Below the pieces are notes generated by a model that worked only from the letters and a program-made list of their open reading frames with translations, was not told the DNA's origin and did not search any database. A stretch of 64,000 nucleotides of DNA, from positions 1-64,000 of the forward strand of contig DIFZ01000045.1 in NCBI GenBank assembly GCA_002419385.1, given 5' to 3'. How positions within the stretch are numbered: position 1 is the first letter of the stretch; the number at the start of each line of letters is the position of its first letter. The DNA is from Geobacter sp. UBA5735 (lineage in GTDB: Bacteria > Desulfobacterota > Desulfuromonadia > Geobacterales > Geobacteraceae). Below, in pieces: positions 16,114 to 24,602 of this stretch. The position numbers and the translations under genes were made by a program.

Positions 16114-17658
16114 TCATCGTGCAGACCACAGACCTGCGGTCAACAAATCGCACACCAACTTGTCAAGGGGCGGGTCGGCCACCAGGAACATTCTCCGGGG
16201 CGACGATCTGCTGCTGAACATGACGCATGATGTCTCGACGGTCACGCTCCCGTCAGGAGTGGAAGTGAGGGTCCGCTTGCCGGATTTGGCCGGAAGCTGC
16301 AGGGCCTGCAGAAATTTTTCAGCCGTAACGGTCAATCCTGCCGTGGGGTCTACGGCAATTCTCCTGTAGCCTGCCAGTTCCACGAGACGCATCAGGGTTT
16401 CATGCTCAGCGTCCTGCCGCCCGAAGTCGACAAAATACCGTTCGCCCCGATCCTCAAAATACCGGTCAACGTTCACGCCGATTCGATACCCCTCTTTCTC
16501 GTTCAGCACCATTTCCACCGGATACGCTGCCCTCCACGTGAGGGAGAGCGCATCCAGCAGGGAGTCGACGAGTTTTTCCGGATCAACGGCACTGAGGGGT
16601 ACAATCGTGTCCTCTGCGGGCGCCTGCTTTTCAGTCCTGCCGTTGCAGAACGAAACGAGCCGGAAGCCCCGGCTGGAGAGGAATGCCGACAGTGCTCCAC
16701 CCGGGGGCGGACACCCGTTTTCTCCCGTGAAGACGAGGATCTGCTCGCGGGCATCCGTACCGGGGAGTACTTTTGTGATCGCGTAATCCGCCCGAACCGC
16801 AACTTTTGGATCGGCACCGAAACTGAAGGAAGCGTTTTCTGAGACTTTTTCGAAACCGGCACCCTTGAGGAGCGGGCCGGTACCCTGCCGGTCAAGGGAC
16901 GGGACAACCACGACCTTTTCGGCATCAGCAGTCCGGGCTCCCGACATGTCGGTGAAAACCGGCAGCGACCCCTCGCGGGCAACGATGATGTCGGCAAGGT
17001 CCGCTCCTTTCACGACGGGATAGCGGCGGTTGCCGATGGTTCTTTCGCGGATTTCGCCCGCTGCCGGTCCCCGTTCGGGGAAAAGGCGCATCCACAGGTC
17101 CCTGAGCCACCCCAGAAGCCCGCTTTCCACAGCGGGGACGGGAGGCGTCACGGGGGAAGCGGATGCGTGGGGGGGAGGTGCCACGGCGCCGGATTCGACC
17201 CCGGCCGCCTTCCCGGTAGCCACCGCGGCGGCAGGAATCAGAATGACCTGGCCGATCTGCAGGCCGGCGATATTGGCGATGCCGTTGATGCGCAGAATCT
17301 CCGGTATCAGTTGTTCGGCCTCGGCGGAGGAGAGCCCGAAACGTGTTGTCAGGACTTTGTACACATGATCGCCGGGCCGGATGGTATAGTTCAGGTACTC
17401 TCCATCCCGTTCCACGGGGACAGGCTGCATCGTTGCGGCACGAGTCTTCCGGGAGCGCTTCGGCGCCGGGCGCTTCTTGTTCTCTCTGGCCGGGGGGGGC
17501 TTGACGGCTTTCTTTTCCAGGTCACTGATTTCCAGTTCGAACGGCGATCCGGCAGCGAAACATGTACCGGACAGCAGAATGCAGAGCATCGCCATGACAG
17601 GGATGAACGGACCGATGCCGGCGGTTATGAAGCGGATAGTTGCATTTCGATGGTTCAT
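16114..17658 (-). CDS. LysM-domain exported protein
   Basis: A 514-residue protein with an N-terminal hydrophobic export segment (about residues 10-36, ending CFAAG), a basic Lys/Arg/Pro-rich stretch, one LysM domain (about 92-145: YTIRPGDHVYKVLTTRFGL, ending GQVILIP) and a Pro/Ala linker. A large C-terminal region (about 190-500) is not recognised; it contains two Cys-bearing segments and a VFTGENG motif. LysM binds peptidoglycan, so the protein probably sits at the cell wall. The ATG at 17658 is preferred because GGAG lies 10 bases upstream; an ATG at 17673 is possible. It is between the pseudo-receiver gene and dapF. Confidence 0.75.
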   Translation of the reverse strand: MNHRNATIRFITAGIGPFIPVMAMLCILLSGTCFAAGSPFELEISDLEKKAVKPPPARENKKRPAPKRSRKTRAATMQPVPVERDGEYLNYTIRPGDHVYKVLTTRFGLSSAEAEQLIPEILRINGIANIAGLQIGQVILIPAAAVATGKAAGVESGAVAPPPHASASPVTPPVPAVESGLLGWLRDLWMRLFPERGPAAGEIRERTIGNRRYPVVKGADLADIIVAREGSLPVFTDMSGARTADAEKVVVVPSLDRQGTGPLLKGAGFEKVSENASFSFGADPKVAVRADYAITKVLPGTDAREQILVFTGENGCPPPGGALSAFLSSRGFRLVSFCNGRTEKQAPAEDTIVPLSAVDPEKLVDSLLDALSLTWRAAYPVEMVLNEKEGYRIGVNVDRYFEDRGERYFVDFGRQDAEHETLMRLVELAGYRRIAVDPTAGLTVTAEKFLQALQLPAKSGKRTLTSTPDGSVTVETSCVMFSSRSSPRRMFLVADPPLDKLVCDLLTAGLWSAR

Positions 17659-17722
17659 GGGCTGTATCTCCATGGCTGCCCGTTACAATCATGTCGTGCG
17701 GTCGGAAAGTTTGTTGCGACTG

Positions 17723-18988
17723 TCAGTGCATATCGATGACAAGCGCTTTCACCCTGTTGTCGGGCAGGTGCCGATAAACGATTATCTTTGCGCCTTGTGC
17801 AAGCTGCCCCTTTTCTATGAGGAAGGACCCTTTGCGTTCCTTTCCCTCCACCAGGTAGTGACGGCTCGAGGCGATCTCGTTGAGAGCGGACGTGAACAAT
17901 CCCGGTGGCACTCCCTTCCCGCTGCGGTCGATTATCTGGATCGCCCGGACCGCCCCTCCCTGCCGGTAGACCCGGAACTCGGTGGCGGCAGTCTGGTACC
18001 GTTCCCAACCAGGGTGGCTCTTGCCGTATGCCGTATCCAGGGAACTTTGCGGAATGAATGACGGGACGGCAGACAATCCCCTGCCCGGGGTGAGGGATTC
18101 AGCAGGCGTTTTCAGGGTTCCTGGTGTGGCAGGGTTGCGGTCGCTCCCTGAAAATCCGGAATCCCTGTTCCGGAGAGTTGCTGTCGCACTGGCCAGAATC
18201 ACGGCAATGACCGCAGCCGCAAGAATCATGGCCAGGGGTTTGCGTCTTGCAATCCGCGTGCATATCCGCTCTGCCAATGGCGCCTTGCCCCACGTGACCA
18301 GCAACGGAGCCGGCCTGCCTGCCCGATCCTCTGCCGCCTTCTGCGGTTGCGTCGGGCGTGCGGTGTCAGCAGTTTTGTCCAGCATGCTGTCAAGCTTTTC
18401 CTGGAAGCGCGATTTTTCCGGTACGCCGCCTGCGCTGCCATCAGCAGTTTGCTTCGCGGCCGGTCTGCCGTCAGGCTGTGCCGATGCCGTGCCGATTTTC
18501 ACTACATCATCTACCGTTTCAACTGACGGTGGCGGTATGGCAACACGATCGGCAGCAGGATCCCTGCCGGCCTGATCCAGCGGCCTGATCCGGCGCTTTT
18601 TCGACGTGCGCTCTTGTCCTGCCAGATATTCCCGTGCTGTTGCGGCTATCTCTTCATCGCTCAACCCTGTGCAGTGAATGGTGTGAAGCTGCTTTCCGCT
18701 ATGGCCCGCGTCCCTGTCATCACCGCCGAGCATGATTACCCGGGTTTGTCTGGCTGTTGACTCCGCTGCCATCCTGTGAGCCACTATGCGTCCCGAAAGT
18801 TCACCGAGTCGCTCCTGGATGAGAACAAACCGGTACCTGCCCTGTGCCAGCATTTCCAGTGCCTGTTCGATCGTCCTTGCCGCATGTACCGTGGCGCCAG
18901 GCACAAAGCCGGGGCTGGTGAGGATCTGGATCAGCCTTTCCTGGTCCGATATGAGGATGATATGTGCCACTGCTTCTCCGGAAGACAT
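17723..18988 (-). CDS. Membrane protein with degenerate receiver-like N-terminus
   Basis: A 421-residue protein of unusual build. Residues about 8-120 look like a response-regulator receiver fold (AHIILISDQERL, FVLIQERLGEL, RVIMLGG), but the phospho-accepting Asp position is Gln in LIQERL, so it is probably a pseudo-receiver. A low-complexity linker follows, then one membrane helix (about residues 253-273, MILAAAVIAVILASATA) and a C-terminal domain of about 130 residues of unknown type. The start at 18988 is the first Met before the conserved fold; its ribosome site is weak. It opens the run leading to the LysM protein and dapF. Function unknown. Confidence 0.65.
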   Translation of the reverse strand: MSSGEAVAHIILISDQERLIQILTSPGFVPGATVHAARTIEQALEMLAQGRYRFVLIQERLGELSGRIVAHRMAAESTARQTRVIMLGGDDRDAGHSGKQLHTIHCTGLSDEEIAATAREYLAGQERTSKKRRIRPLDQAGRDPAADRVAIPPPSVETVDDVVKIGTASAQPDGRPAAKQTADGSAGGVPEKSRFQEKLDSMLDKTADTARPTQPQKAAEDRAGRPAPLLVTWGKAPLAERICTRIARRKPLAMILAAAVIAVILASATATLRNRDSGFSGSDRNPATPGTLKTPAESLTPGRGLSAVPSFIPQSSLDTAYGKSHPGWERYQTAATEFRVYRQGGAVRAIQIIDRSGKGVPPGLFTSALNEIASSRHYLVEGKERKGSFLIEKGQLAQGAKIIVYRHLPDNRVKALVIDMH

Positions 18989-19201
18989 TTTCTGTAATGT
19001 ACCCCAATCCGGCGGCAAAAAACAACCACGAGAATGTACCCGGGCCGGTAAAAGCCCGTCATCGAAGGCTGGGGCCGCTCCCTGCGAAGTCACCGGCACT
19101 CTTGCCGAAAAGCTGTACGTCCCATACTCTCCCTCAAATGCACTACAAAGTGCTGGAGCCATTGTCTTGCCATATTATGCCGGATAGTGGAGAATGGGCC
19201 G

Positions 19202-19384
19202 ATGGAACTCAAAACCAGGATATGGATGAACGGCAACCTGGAATGGTTTGCCTATATCGACGGCGAGCCGGTTTTTCTCGGGACCAGGGAAGTGCCGTAC
19301 CCCCTGCGCGAAGGGGACAGGTGGACGAACGGCAACGGGGATGTATTCCAGGTCGTAGGGGGCGAGGTACGTGCCGTGAAATGA
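19202..19384 (+). CDS. Small conserved-looking protein, 60 aa
   Basis: A 60-residue acidic protein predicted to be all beta (WMNGNLEWFAYIDGEPVFLG, then GDRWTNGNGDVFQVVGGEV). No cysteine, signal peptide or membrane segment. GGAG nine bases upstream supports the ATG at 19202; a GTG at 19187 is the alternative. It lies 25 bases before the histidine kinase gene and may be co-transcribed with it. I do not recognise a named family, but the compact beta pattern and good ribosome site make it likely to be real. Confidence 0.55.
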   Translation: MELKTRIWMNGNLEWFAYIDGEPVFLGTREVPYPLREGDRWTNGNGDVFQVVGGEVRAVK

Positions 19385-19409
19385 TCCCGCTCAATTCCGG
19401 AGGGTAAAG

Positions 19410-21389
19410 ATGAAAGACTCCCAGGTCAGGCAGGAAAACAGGAAAAGAGTCTTTTCCTCGACGAGGGTGTTTCTCAGCAGTGTTTTCAAAGCGATACCGG
19501 ACCTTATTTCCATTGTGGACAGGGATTACCGGATCGTTTTCAGCAACTGGAAAGGCGGCCACGACTATGCGGCCACCATATCCAGCAGGCACAAGGGACA
19601 CTGCTATGAAGTATACTACCCTGGACGGACATCGAGGTGTGAACCATGCCACCTTGAGGCTGTCTTCGAGACGGGGAAGCCGCTCATAACGGAAAAGTTC
19701 AACCCCCGGGTCGGCTACATGGAGATCCACGCGTTCCCCCTGTTCGACGAGGAGGGGAACGTCATCATGGCCGGAGAATACCTGCGCAACGTCAATGAGC
19801 GGCGGCGCGCGGAAGATGCCCTGCGCGAAAAGAACCAGATGCTGGAGTCCATCATCAATTCCTCGCCGGCGGCTATCATCGTCATGAATGCTGATCACGA
19901 TGTCACGCTCTGGAATCCGGAGTCGGAACGGTTGTTCGGCTGGAGCAGGGAAGAGGTCCTGGGGAAGCCCTATCCCATCGTTCCCGACGAATTCCGCGAT
20001 GAATTCATTGCACATGTGCGCGATCTGAATGTGGGCGGCGCGCTCCGTTCATTGGAGACGCAGCGCATGCACAAGGACGGGTCGCTCATCGATGTGAGCC
20101 TTTCCACCGCGCCGGTCCTGAATCTTGACGGAACGACCATCGGCTACATGGCGATGTTCGCCGATATCCGTGAGCGGAAGCGGGCGCAGCAGGCTCTGCG
20201 CGAATCGGAGGCCAATTACCGGACCATCTTCGACGCGGCCAATGATGCCACCTTTGTCTTCGATCCGGAAAACGGCGCCATGCTTGACGTCAACCTGAAG
20301 ATGTGCGAAATGTACGGCTATTCGCGAGAGCAGGTATTGCGGCTGAATGTGGAGGATCTGAGCGCCGGCGAGCCTCCCTACACCTATAATGACGTGCTCA
20401 AGAAGATCTGGAAAACAAGGTACGACAAGTCTCACTTGTTCGAGTGGCTGGCCAAGGACAGTTCGGGAAGGCTGTTCTGGATCGAGGTGAACATGAAGGG
20501 GGCGGTCATCGGGGGGGAATACAGGGTACTGGCGGTGTGCAGGGACATCGCCGAGCGCAAGGCCGCGGCAGAAAAGAACCGCAAAATGCAGGAGCGCCTC
20601 CGCCAGGTGGACAAGATGGCCGCCATCGGCACCCTGGCGTCCGGCATCGCCCACGAGATCAACAACCCGAACAATTTCATCCAGGCCAATGCCCAGTTCA
20701 TCTCAGACATCTGGCCCGATATCAGCAGGATCCTCTGCCGGTATGCCGAAGACAACGGGGAATTCTATCTCGGCAAGTTGCGCTTTTCCGAGGCCGCATC
20801 CTATATTCCCAAGATGCTCACCGGCCTGGTGGAAGGATCGCACCGCATCAACGGCATTGTCACCGGACTGAAGGATTTCGCCCGCCAGGAAAAGACCCGG
20901 CTCGATCAAACGGTGGACATCAACAGGGTCATTGAAGCTGCCCTTTCCATGCTCCACAACGAGATCGGGAAGCATACGGACAACTTCCAATGCATACTGG
21001 CGGAAAATCTGCCGCCGGTGACGGGCAGTTTCCAGCAACTGGAACAGGTGATCGTCAATCTGACCCTGAACGCTCTCCAGGCGCTCACGTGCCGGGCCGA
21101 AGGGGTGTCTCTCGCAACCTCGTTTGTACAGTCTATCGGGGAGGTCATCGTCAAGGTCAGGGATGAAGGTGTGGGGATGTCGGACGAGGTGCGCCAGGCT
21201 ATTTTCGATCCCTTTTACACCACCAGGCTTGACAGCGGCGGCACCGGCCTGGGCCTTTCCATCTGCTTCAGCATCGTCAAGGAGCATGGCGGAATCATCG
21301 AGTGCGAATCTGAACCCGGCCGGGGGACGACATTCTTCGTGAGGCTTCCGGTCCGGCATGGCGTGAAAGGGGGGGGCAGCGCATCATGA
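19410..21389 (+). CDS. Triple-PAS sensor histidine kinase (NtrB-like)
   Basis: A 659-residue cytoplasmic kinase. Three PAS domains are visible at about 24-130, 140-258 and 268-385. The first carries cysteines in GHCYEVYYPG and RCEPCH (Cys65, Cys77, Cys80), a possible metal, redox or cluster site. The H-box is GIAHEINNP with His415, followed by N-box NLTLNALQAL, and G-boxes DEGVGMS and GGTGLGLSI. No membrane span or signal peptide is present, so it senses a cytoplasmic cue. CCGGAGG precedes the ATG. The stop overlaps the regulator start by four bases (ATGA), so the pair is coupled and should act together. Confidence 0.92.
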   Translation: MKDSQVRQENRKRVFSSTRVFLSSVFKAIPDLISIVDRDYRIVFSNWKGGHDYAATISSRHKGHCYEVYYPGRTSRCEPCHLEAVFETGKPLITEKFNPRVGYMEIHAFPLFDEEGNVIMAGEYLRNVNERRRAEDALREKNQMLESIINSSPAAIIVMNADHDVTLWNPESERLFGWSREEVLGKPYPIVPDEFRDEFIAHVRDLNVGGALRSLETQRMHKDGSLIDVSLSTAPVLNLDGTTIGYMAMFADIRERKRAQQALRESEANYRTIFDAANDATFVFDPENGAMLDVNLKMCEMYGYSREQVLRLNVEDLSAGEPPYTYNDVLKKIWKTRYDKSHLFEWLAKDSSGRLFWIEVNMKGAVIGGEYRVLAVCRDIAERKAAAEKNRKMQERLRQVDKMAAIGTLASGIAHEINNPNNFIQANAQFISDIWPDISRILCRYAEDNGEFYLGKLRFSEAASYIPKMLTGLVEGSHRINGIVTGLKDFARQEKTRLDQTVDINRVIEAALSMLHNEIGKHTDNFQCILAENLPPVTGSFQQLEQVIVNLTLNALQALTCRAEGVSLATSFVQSIGEVIVKVRDEGVGMSDEVRQAIFDPFYTTRLDSGGTGLGLSICFSIVKEHGGIIECESEPGRGTTFFVRLPVRHGVKGGGSAS

Positions 21390-22806
21390 AAACCGCAGGG
21401 GTTTTTCCCGTTCTTCTGGTTGACGACGAACAGCATATCCTGCTTTCTTCCGAATCGGTGCTCCGATTTGCCGGCATCAGGGAAGTGAAGTCTGTCGACG
21501 ACAGCCGCCAGGTAGTGCCGATTCTGGCGCAGGGAGAGATCGGGGTGATCGTTCTTGACCTGTTCATGCCCTACGTCACGGGAAGGGATCTCCTTGCGGA
21601 CATAGCCCGCGAGTATCCGCACATTCCGGTCATCGTCATGACGGCTGCCAACGAGGTGGAAACGGCAGTCGACTGCATGAGGGCAGGCGCTTTTGACTAC
21701 CTGGTCAAGCCGGTGGAAAATTCCCGGCTCATTTCCAGCGTGAAAAGAGCGCTGGAAATCTGCAGCCTGAAACAGCAGGTCACTGAGCTCAGAGATCATC
21801 TGCTCACCAACCGCTTGAAGCGGCCGGATGCTTTTTCCACCATCATCACCGCCAGCCCCAAGATGTCGGCGGTTTTCCAGTACTGCGAAGTCATAGCCGA
21901 ATCCCTGCAGCCCGTCATCATCATGGGTGAGACCGGGGTCGGGAAGGAGCTGATTGCCAAGGCGATTCACGACCTGAGCGGTGTCAGGGGCAAATTCGTC
22001 CCCGTCAATATCGCCGGCCTGGACGACAACATGTTTTCCGACAGCCTGTTCGGGCACAAGAAGGGCGCTTTCACCGGTGCGGACCAGGCCCGCAGCGGGC
22101 TCATCACCAAGGCTGCCGGCGGGACTCTGTTCCTGGACGAGATTGGCGACCTGAGCGACAGTTCCCAGGTGAAGCTGCTCAGGCTGCTGCAGGAGCAGGA
22201 ATACTACCCGGTGGGGTCGGATCTCCCGCTGGTCAGCGATGCGCGGATTGTTGCCGCCACCAACAGGGACCTGCGCGAGATGTCGGCGGCCAAGACGTTC
22301 CGGAACGACCTCTACTTCCGACTCTGTTCACATCAGGTGCTGGTCCCGCCGCTCAGGGATCGCGGGGAAGACATCCCGCTGCTGCTCGATTTTTTCTCCA
22401 GGCCGCGGCGCAGATTTTCCGGAAAGTCACGCCGAGCTATCCGGCGGAACTGGTGACCCTGCTATCAAGCTACGATTTTCCCGGCAATATCCGGGAGCTG
22501 AAGGCAATGGTCTTCGACGCCGTGGCCAGGCACGGCTCGGGAGTCCTGGCCCTCGAGCGATTTCGCGAGGTTATCGGCAGCATGCCGGCTCCTTCCGGCC
22601 ATGAATCGCTCCTTTCGGAGCGTCTGAACGACTGGCTGCTCGAATCCCGGGGCCGCTTCCCCAAGGTTCGGGAGGTGGAGGAGCTGCTGATCGACGTGGC
22701 CATGAAACTTGCCAAGGGCAACCAGGGGGTGGCTGCCTCGCTCCTCGGCTTTACCCGGCAGACGCTGAACAAGCGGCTCAAGATCCGGAAAGAGAAGGGC
22801 GGCTGA
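21386..22806 (+). pseudogene. NtrC-family sigma54 response regulator, frame interrupted at T6C
   Basis: Reads as one regulator in two frames. The first frame (21386-22456, 356 aa) has a receiver domain (Asp13/Asp14, phospho-site Asp58 in VLDLFMP), then an AAA+ domain with Walker A GETGVGKE (181-188) and the sigma54 loop GAFTGAD, and stops at 22456. The second frame (22453-22806) supplies DFPGNIREL and the Fis-type helix-turn-helix. The frames join at 22390-22396, TTTTTTC: one extra T, or a -1 slip on U_UUU_UUC, gives an intact 473-residue NtrC-like protein through LLLDFFLQAAAQIF. It may be a sequencing error, a mutation or programmed frameshifting. Target is probably the promoter at 23116. 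Confidence 0.85.
22390..22396 (+). other. Slippery heptamer T_TTT_TTC
   Basis: Reading in the regulator frame, GAT TTT TTC gives U_UUU_UUC in exact X_XXY_YYZ register. A -1 slip here restores the downstream frame; so would one added T. A GC-rich stretch follows (22400-22412). Confidence 0.6.
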
Positions 22807-22838
22807 ACCCCGTCCACTCCGGTTTCGCCTTCCCGCGA

Positions 22839-22858
22839 CTGTCCCTGACAGCTTTTTT
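22839..22858 (+). terminator. Weak terminator after regulator gene
   Basis: CTGTC, three bases, GACAG, then C and six T residues. The stem is only five base pairs, so termination is probably partial. Confidence 0.4.
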
Positions 22859-22953
22859 CCCTCCCGGTGTGAAACATCCTCCATACGTGCACATTTTCAC
22901 CCTGACAGCGCCCTGATAAGGGGAGCGCCTGCGGGTGAAAAAAACCAGCCATC

Positions 22954-22995
22954 TGTAAAAATGCTTTACAAGGTCCCTGTAGCATTAATTTACAG
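22954..22995. promoter_or_regulatory. Paired inverted repeats, candidate enhancer sites
   Basis: TGTAAA-N5-TTTACA (22954-22970) is perfect; CTGTA-N9-TACAG (22977-22995) is a second dyad whose centre is 24 bases away, about two helical turns. They lie 120-165 bases upstream of the sigma54 -24/-12 element, a normal position for an NtrC-type activator. The adjacent regulator (21386-22806) is the obvious candidate binder. Confidence 0.55.
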
Positions 22996-23115
22996 CGTGT
23001 TGCAACGCGACACGCGTTTCTGCCTGCAAATACCTTTACACCCGCCCGATTCCGGGACTCATCCTGAAATTCCACAACCTTCCAAAATAAAACGGTTTTT
23101 TGGAACTGAATTCTT

Positions 23116-23132
23116 TCGGCATGGCCTCTGCT
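23116..23132 (+). promoter_or_regulatory. Candidate sigma54 (-24/-12) promoter
   Basis: CGGCATGGCCTCTGCT keeps the required GG (23118-23119), ten bases, GC (23130-23131) spacing and matches the consensus TGGCAC-N5-TTGCW at most positions. It would start transcription near 23143, about 157 bases before the dehydrogenase ATG. It is supported by the adjacent sigma54 regulator. Confidence 0.6.
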
Positions 23133-23299
23133 ATAGGTAAGGAAGAGTTTTCTGTACGCTGGCATGGCCGGCTGGCAGACTACGGAGAGGAGGGAGGTGA
23201 TGGGAGTCTGACATTTTGTGTGAAAAACCCGGGTAGTACAGAGCATAAGGCTGCAAACAGGCAATGATGCCTGAAAACTCAATAATGGAGGAGACAGAA

Positions 23300-24463
23300 A
23301 TGGCATTGGCAGAACAGGTTTTTGATTTCTTTATTCCGTCAGTTACAAAAATGGGTATCGGTGCGGTAAAGCAACTGGGCGCAACGGCGAAGTTTCTCGG
23401 GGGGACGAAGGCTCTGCTCGTCACTGACAAAGGCATGGTAAGTCTTGGCGTCGCCGAGCAGATGAAACAACTGCTGGAGGATGCCGGGGTTCCGACGGTT
23501 ATTTATGGCGGGGCCGAGCCGAACCCCACCGATCTGAATGTTCGCGCAGGCTTGAAGATGTATACGGAGAACAAGTGCGATATGCTGGTCAGCCTGGGTG
23601 GCGGCAGTTCCCACGACTGCACCAAGGGGATCGGCATTATGGCCACGAATAACGGCGACATCCGCGATTTTGCGGGAATCGACACTGTTCCCAATCCGCT
23701 TCCGCCTTTCATCGCTATCAACACCACCGCCGGAACGGCCAGCGAGATGACCCGGTTCGCTGTCATCACCAATACGGACATCCACGTGAAGATGATTTTT
23801 GCCACGGCCAGAATTACCCCGACCGTTGCGATCAACGACCCGGTCCTTATGGTGGGGATGCCTCCCGCATTGACCGCATCCACCGGCATGGATGCCCTTA
23901 CCCACGCAATAGAAGCGTATGTGGCTGCTCTTGCAAATCCGGTTACCGATGCCTGTGCACTGGCAGCTATTAAGCTGGTTGCCGATTATCTGCCCCAAGC
24001 CGTCGCCAACGGTGACAACCTGGAAGCCCGCGACAAGATGGCCTATGCCGAGTACCTGGCCGGCATGGCCTTCAACAATGCGGGTATCGGCATCGTCCAT
24101 GCCATGGCCCACCAGCCGGGCGCCCTGCTCAACAAGCCCCACGGCGTTTGCAATGCCATCCTGCTGCCCCACGGCTGCGCCTTCAACCTGATCGCCTGTC
24201 CCCAGAGGTTTGCCGACGTCGCCATTGCCATGGGAGTGAATCCCGCGGGCCTTACCACGATGGAAGTCGCCGAGAAAGGCGTCGAAGCCATCCGCAAGCT
24301 GTCGGTATCGGTCGGCATTCCCGCAGGCCTCTCTGAAATAGGTGTCAATGAAAGCGATATCCCGGTTCTTTCGGAGAACGCCATCAAGGACATCTGCTGC
24401 CTGTTCAACCCCCGCAAGATCAAGATCGAGGATATTGCCAGGCTCTACAAGGAAGCGATGTAA
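23300..24463 (+). CDS. Iron-containing alcohol dehydrogenase (group III)
   Basis: A 387-residue Fe-dependent alcohol dehydrogenase, of the DhaT/YiaY/AdhB group that interconverts primary alcohols and aldehydes with NAD(P). The NAD-binding GGGSSHDCTKG (near 100), TTAGTASEMTRFAVI (near 145) and the metal-site region (DALTHAIEAY, then HAMAHQPGALLNKPHGVCNA) are all present. GGAGGAGACAGAA precedes the ATG at 23300; a longer reading from 23264 is not supported. The gene follows a sigma54-type promoter and precedes an outer-membrane barrel and a CoA-transferase, suggesting growth on an alcohol. The specific alcohol is unknown. Confidence 0.92.
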   Translation: MALAEQVFDFFIPSVTKMGIGAVKQLGATAKFLGGTKALLVTDKGMVSLGVAEQMKQLLEDAGVPTVIYGGAEPNPTDLNVRAGLKMYTENKCDMLVSLGGGSSHDCTKGIGIMATNNGDIRDFAGIDTVPNPLPPFIAINTTAGTASEMTRFAVITNTDIHVKMIFATARITPTVAINDPVLMVGMPPALTASTGMDALTHAIEAYVAALANPVTDACALAAIKLVADYLPQAVANGDNLEARDKMAYAEYLAGMAFNNAGIGIVHAMAHQPGALLNKPHGVCNAILLPHGCAFNLIACPQRFADVAIAMGVNPAGLTTMEVAEKGVEAIRKLSVSVGIPAGLSEIGVNESDIPVLSENAIKDICCLFNPRKIKIEDIARLYKEAM

Positions 24464-24490
24464 CGCTGCTTCACTGTCTGCAGGGGGAAG

Positions 24491-24515
24491 ACGGGGGCGA
24501 ACGTTTCGCTCCCGT
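24491..24515 (+). repeat. Hairpin after alcohol dehydrogenase gene
   Basis: ACGGGGGCGAA and TTCGCTCCCGT pair over 11 positions (one G-U) with a short loop. No U-tract follows, so it may stabilise the mRNA end or attenuate read-through rather than terminate. Confidence 0.4.
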
Positions 24516-24602
24516 CGAGCAGGCTATTGAAAGGATAAGGGAAAAGCATCTTTCCTTGTCTGCAATGCACTTGAATAGTAATGGCACAGGAGGAAGGAAG
24601 TG

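Larger units (their letters stand above)
22807..23299. other. Regulatory region upstream of the alcohol dehydrogenase
   Basis: This 493-base gap has no gene. It holds the weak terminator (22839-22858), two dyads of the TGTAAA type (22954-22995), a further TTTACA half-site (23035-23040) and a sigma54-type promoter (23116-23132). The spacing fits enhancer-dependent transcription of the downstream gene. Confidence 0.6.
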
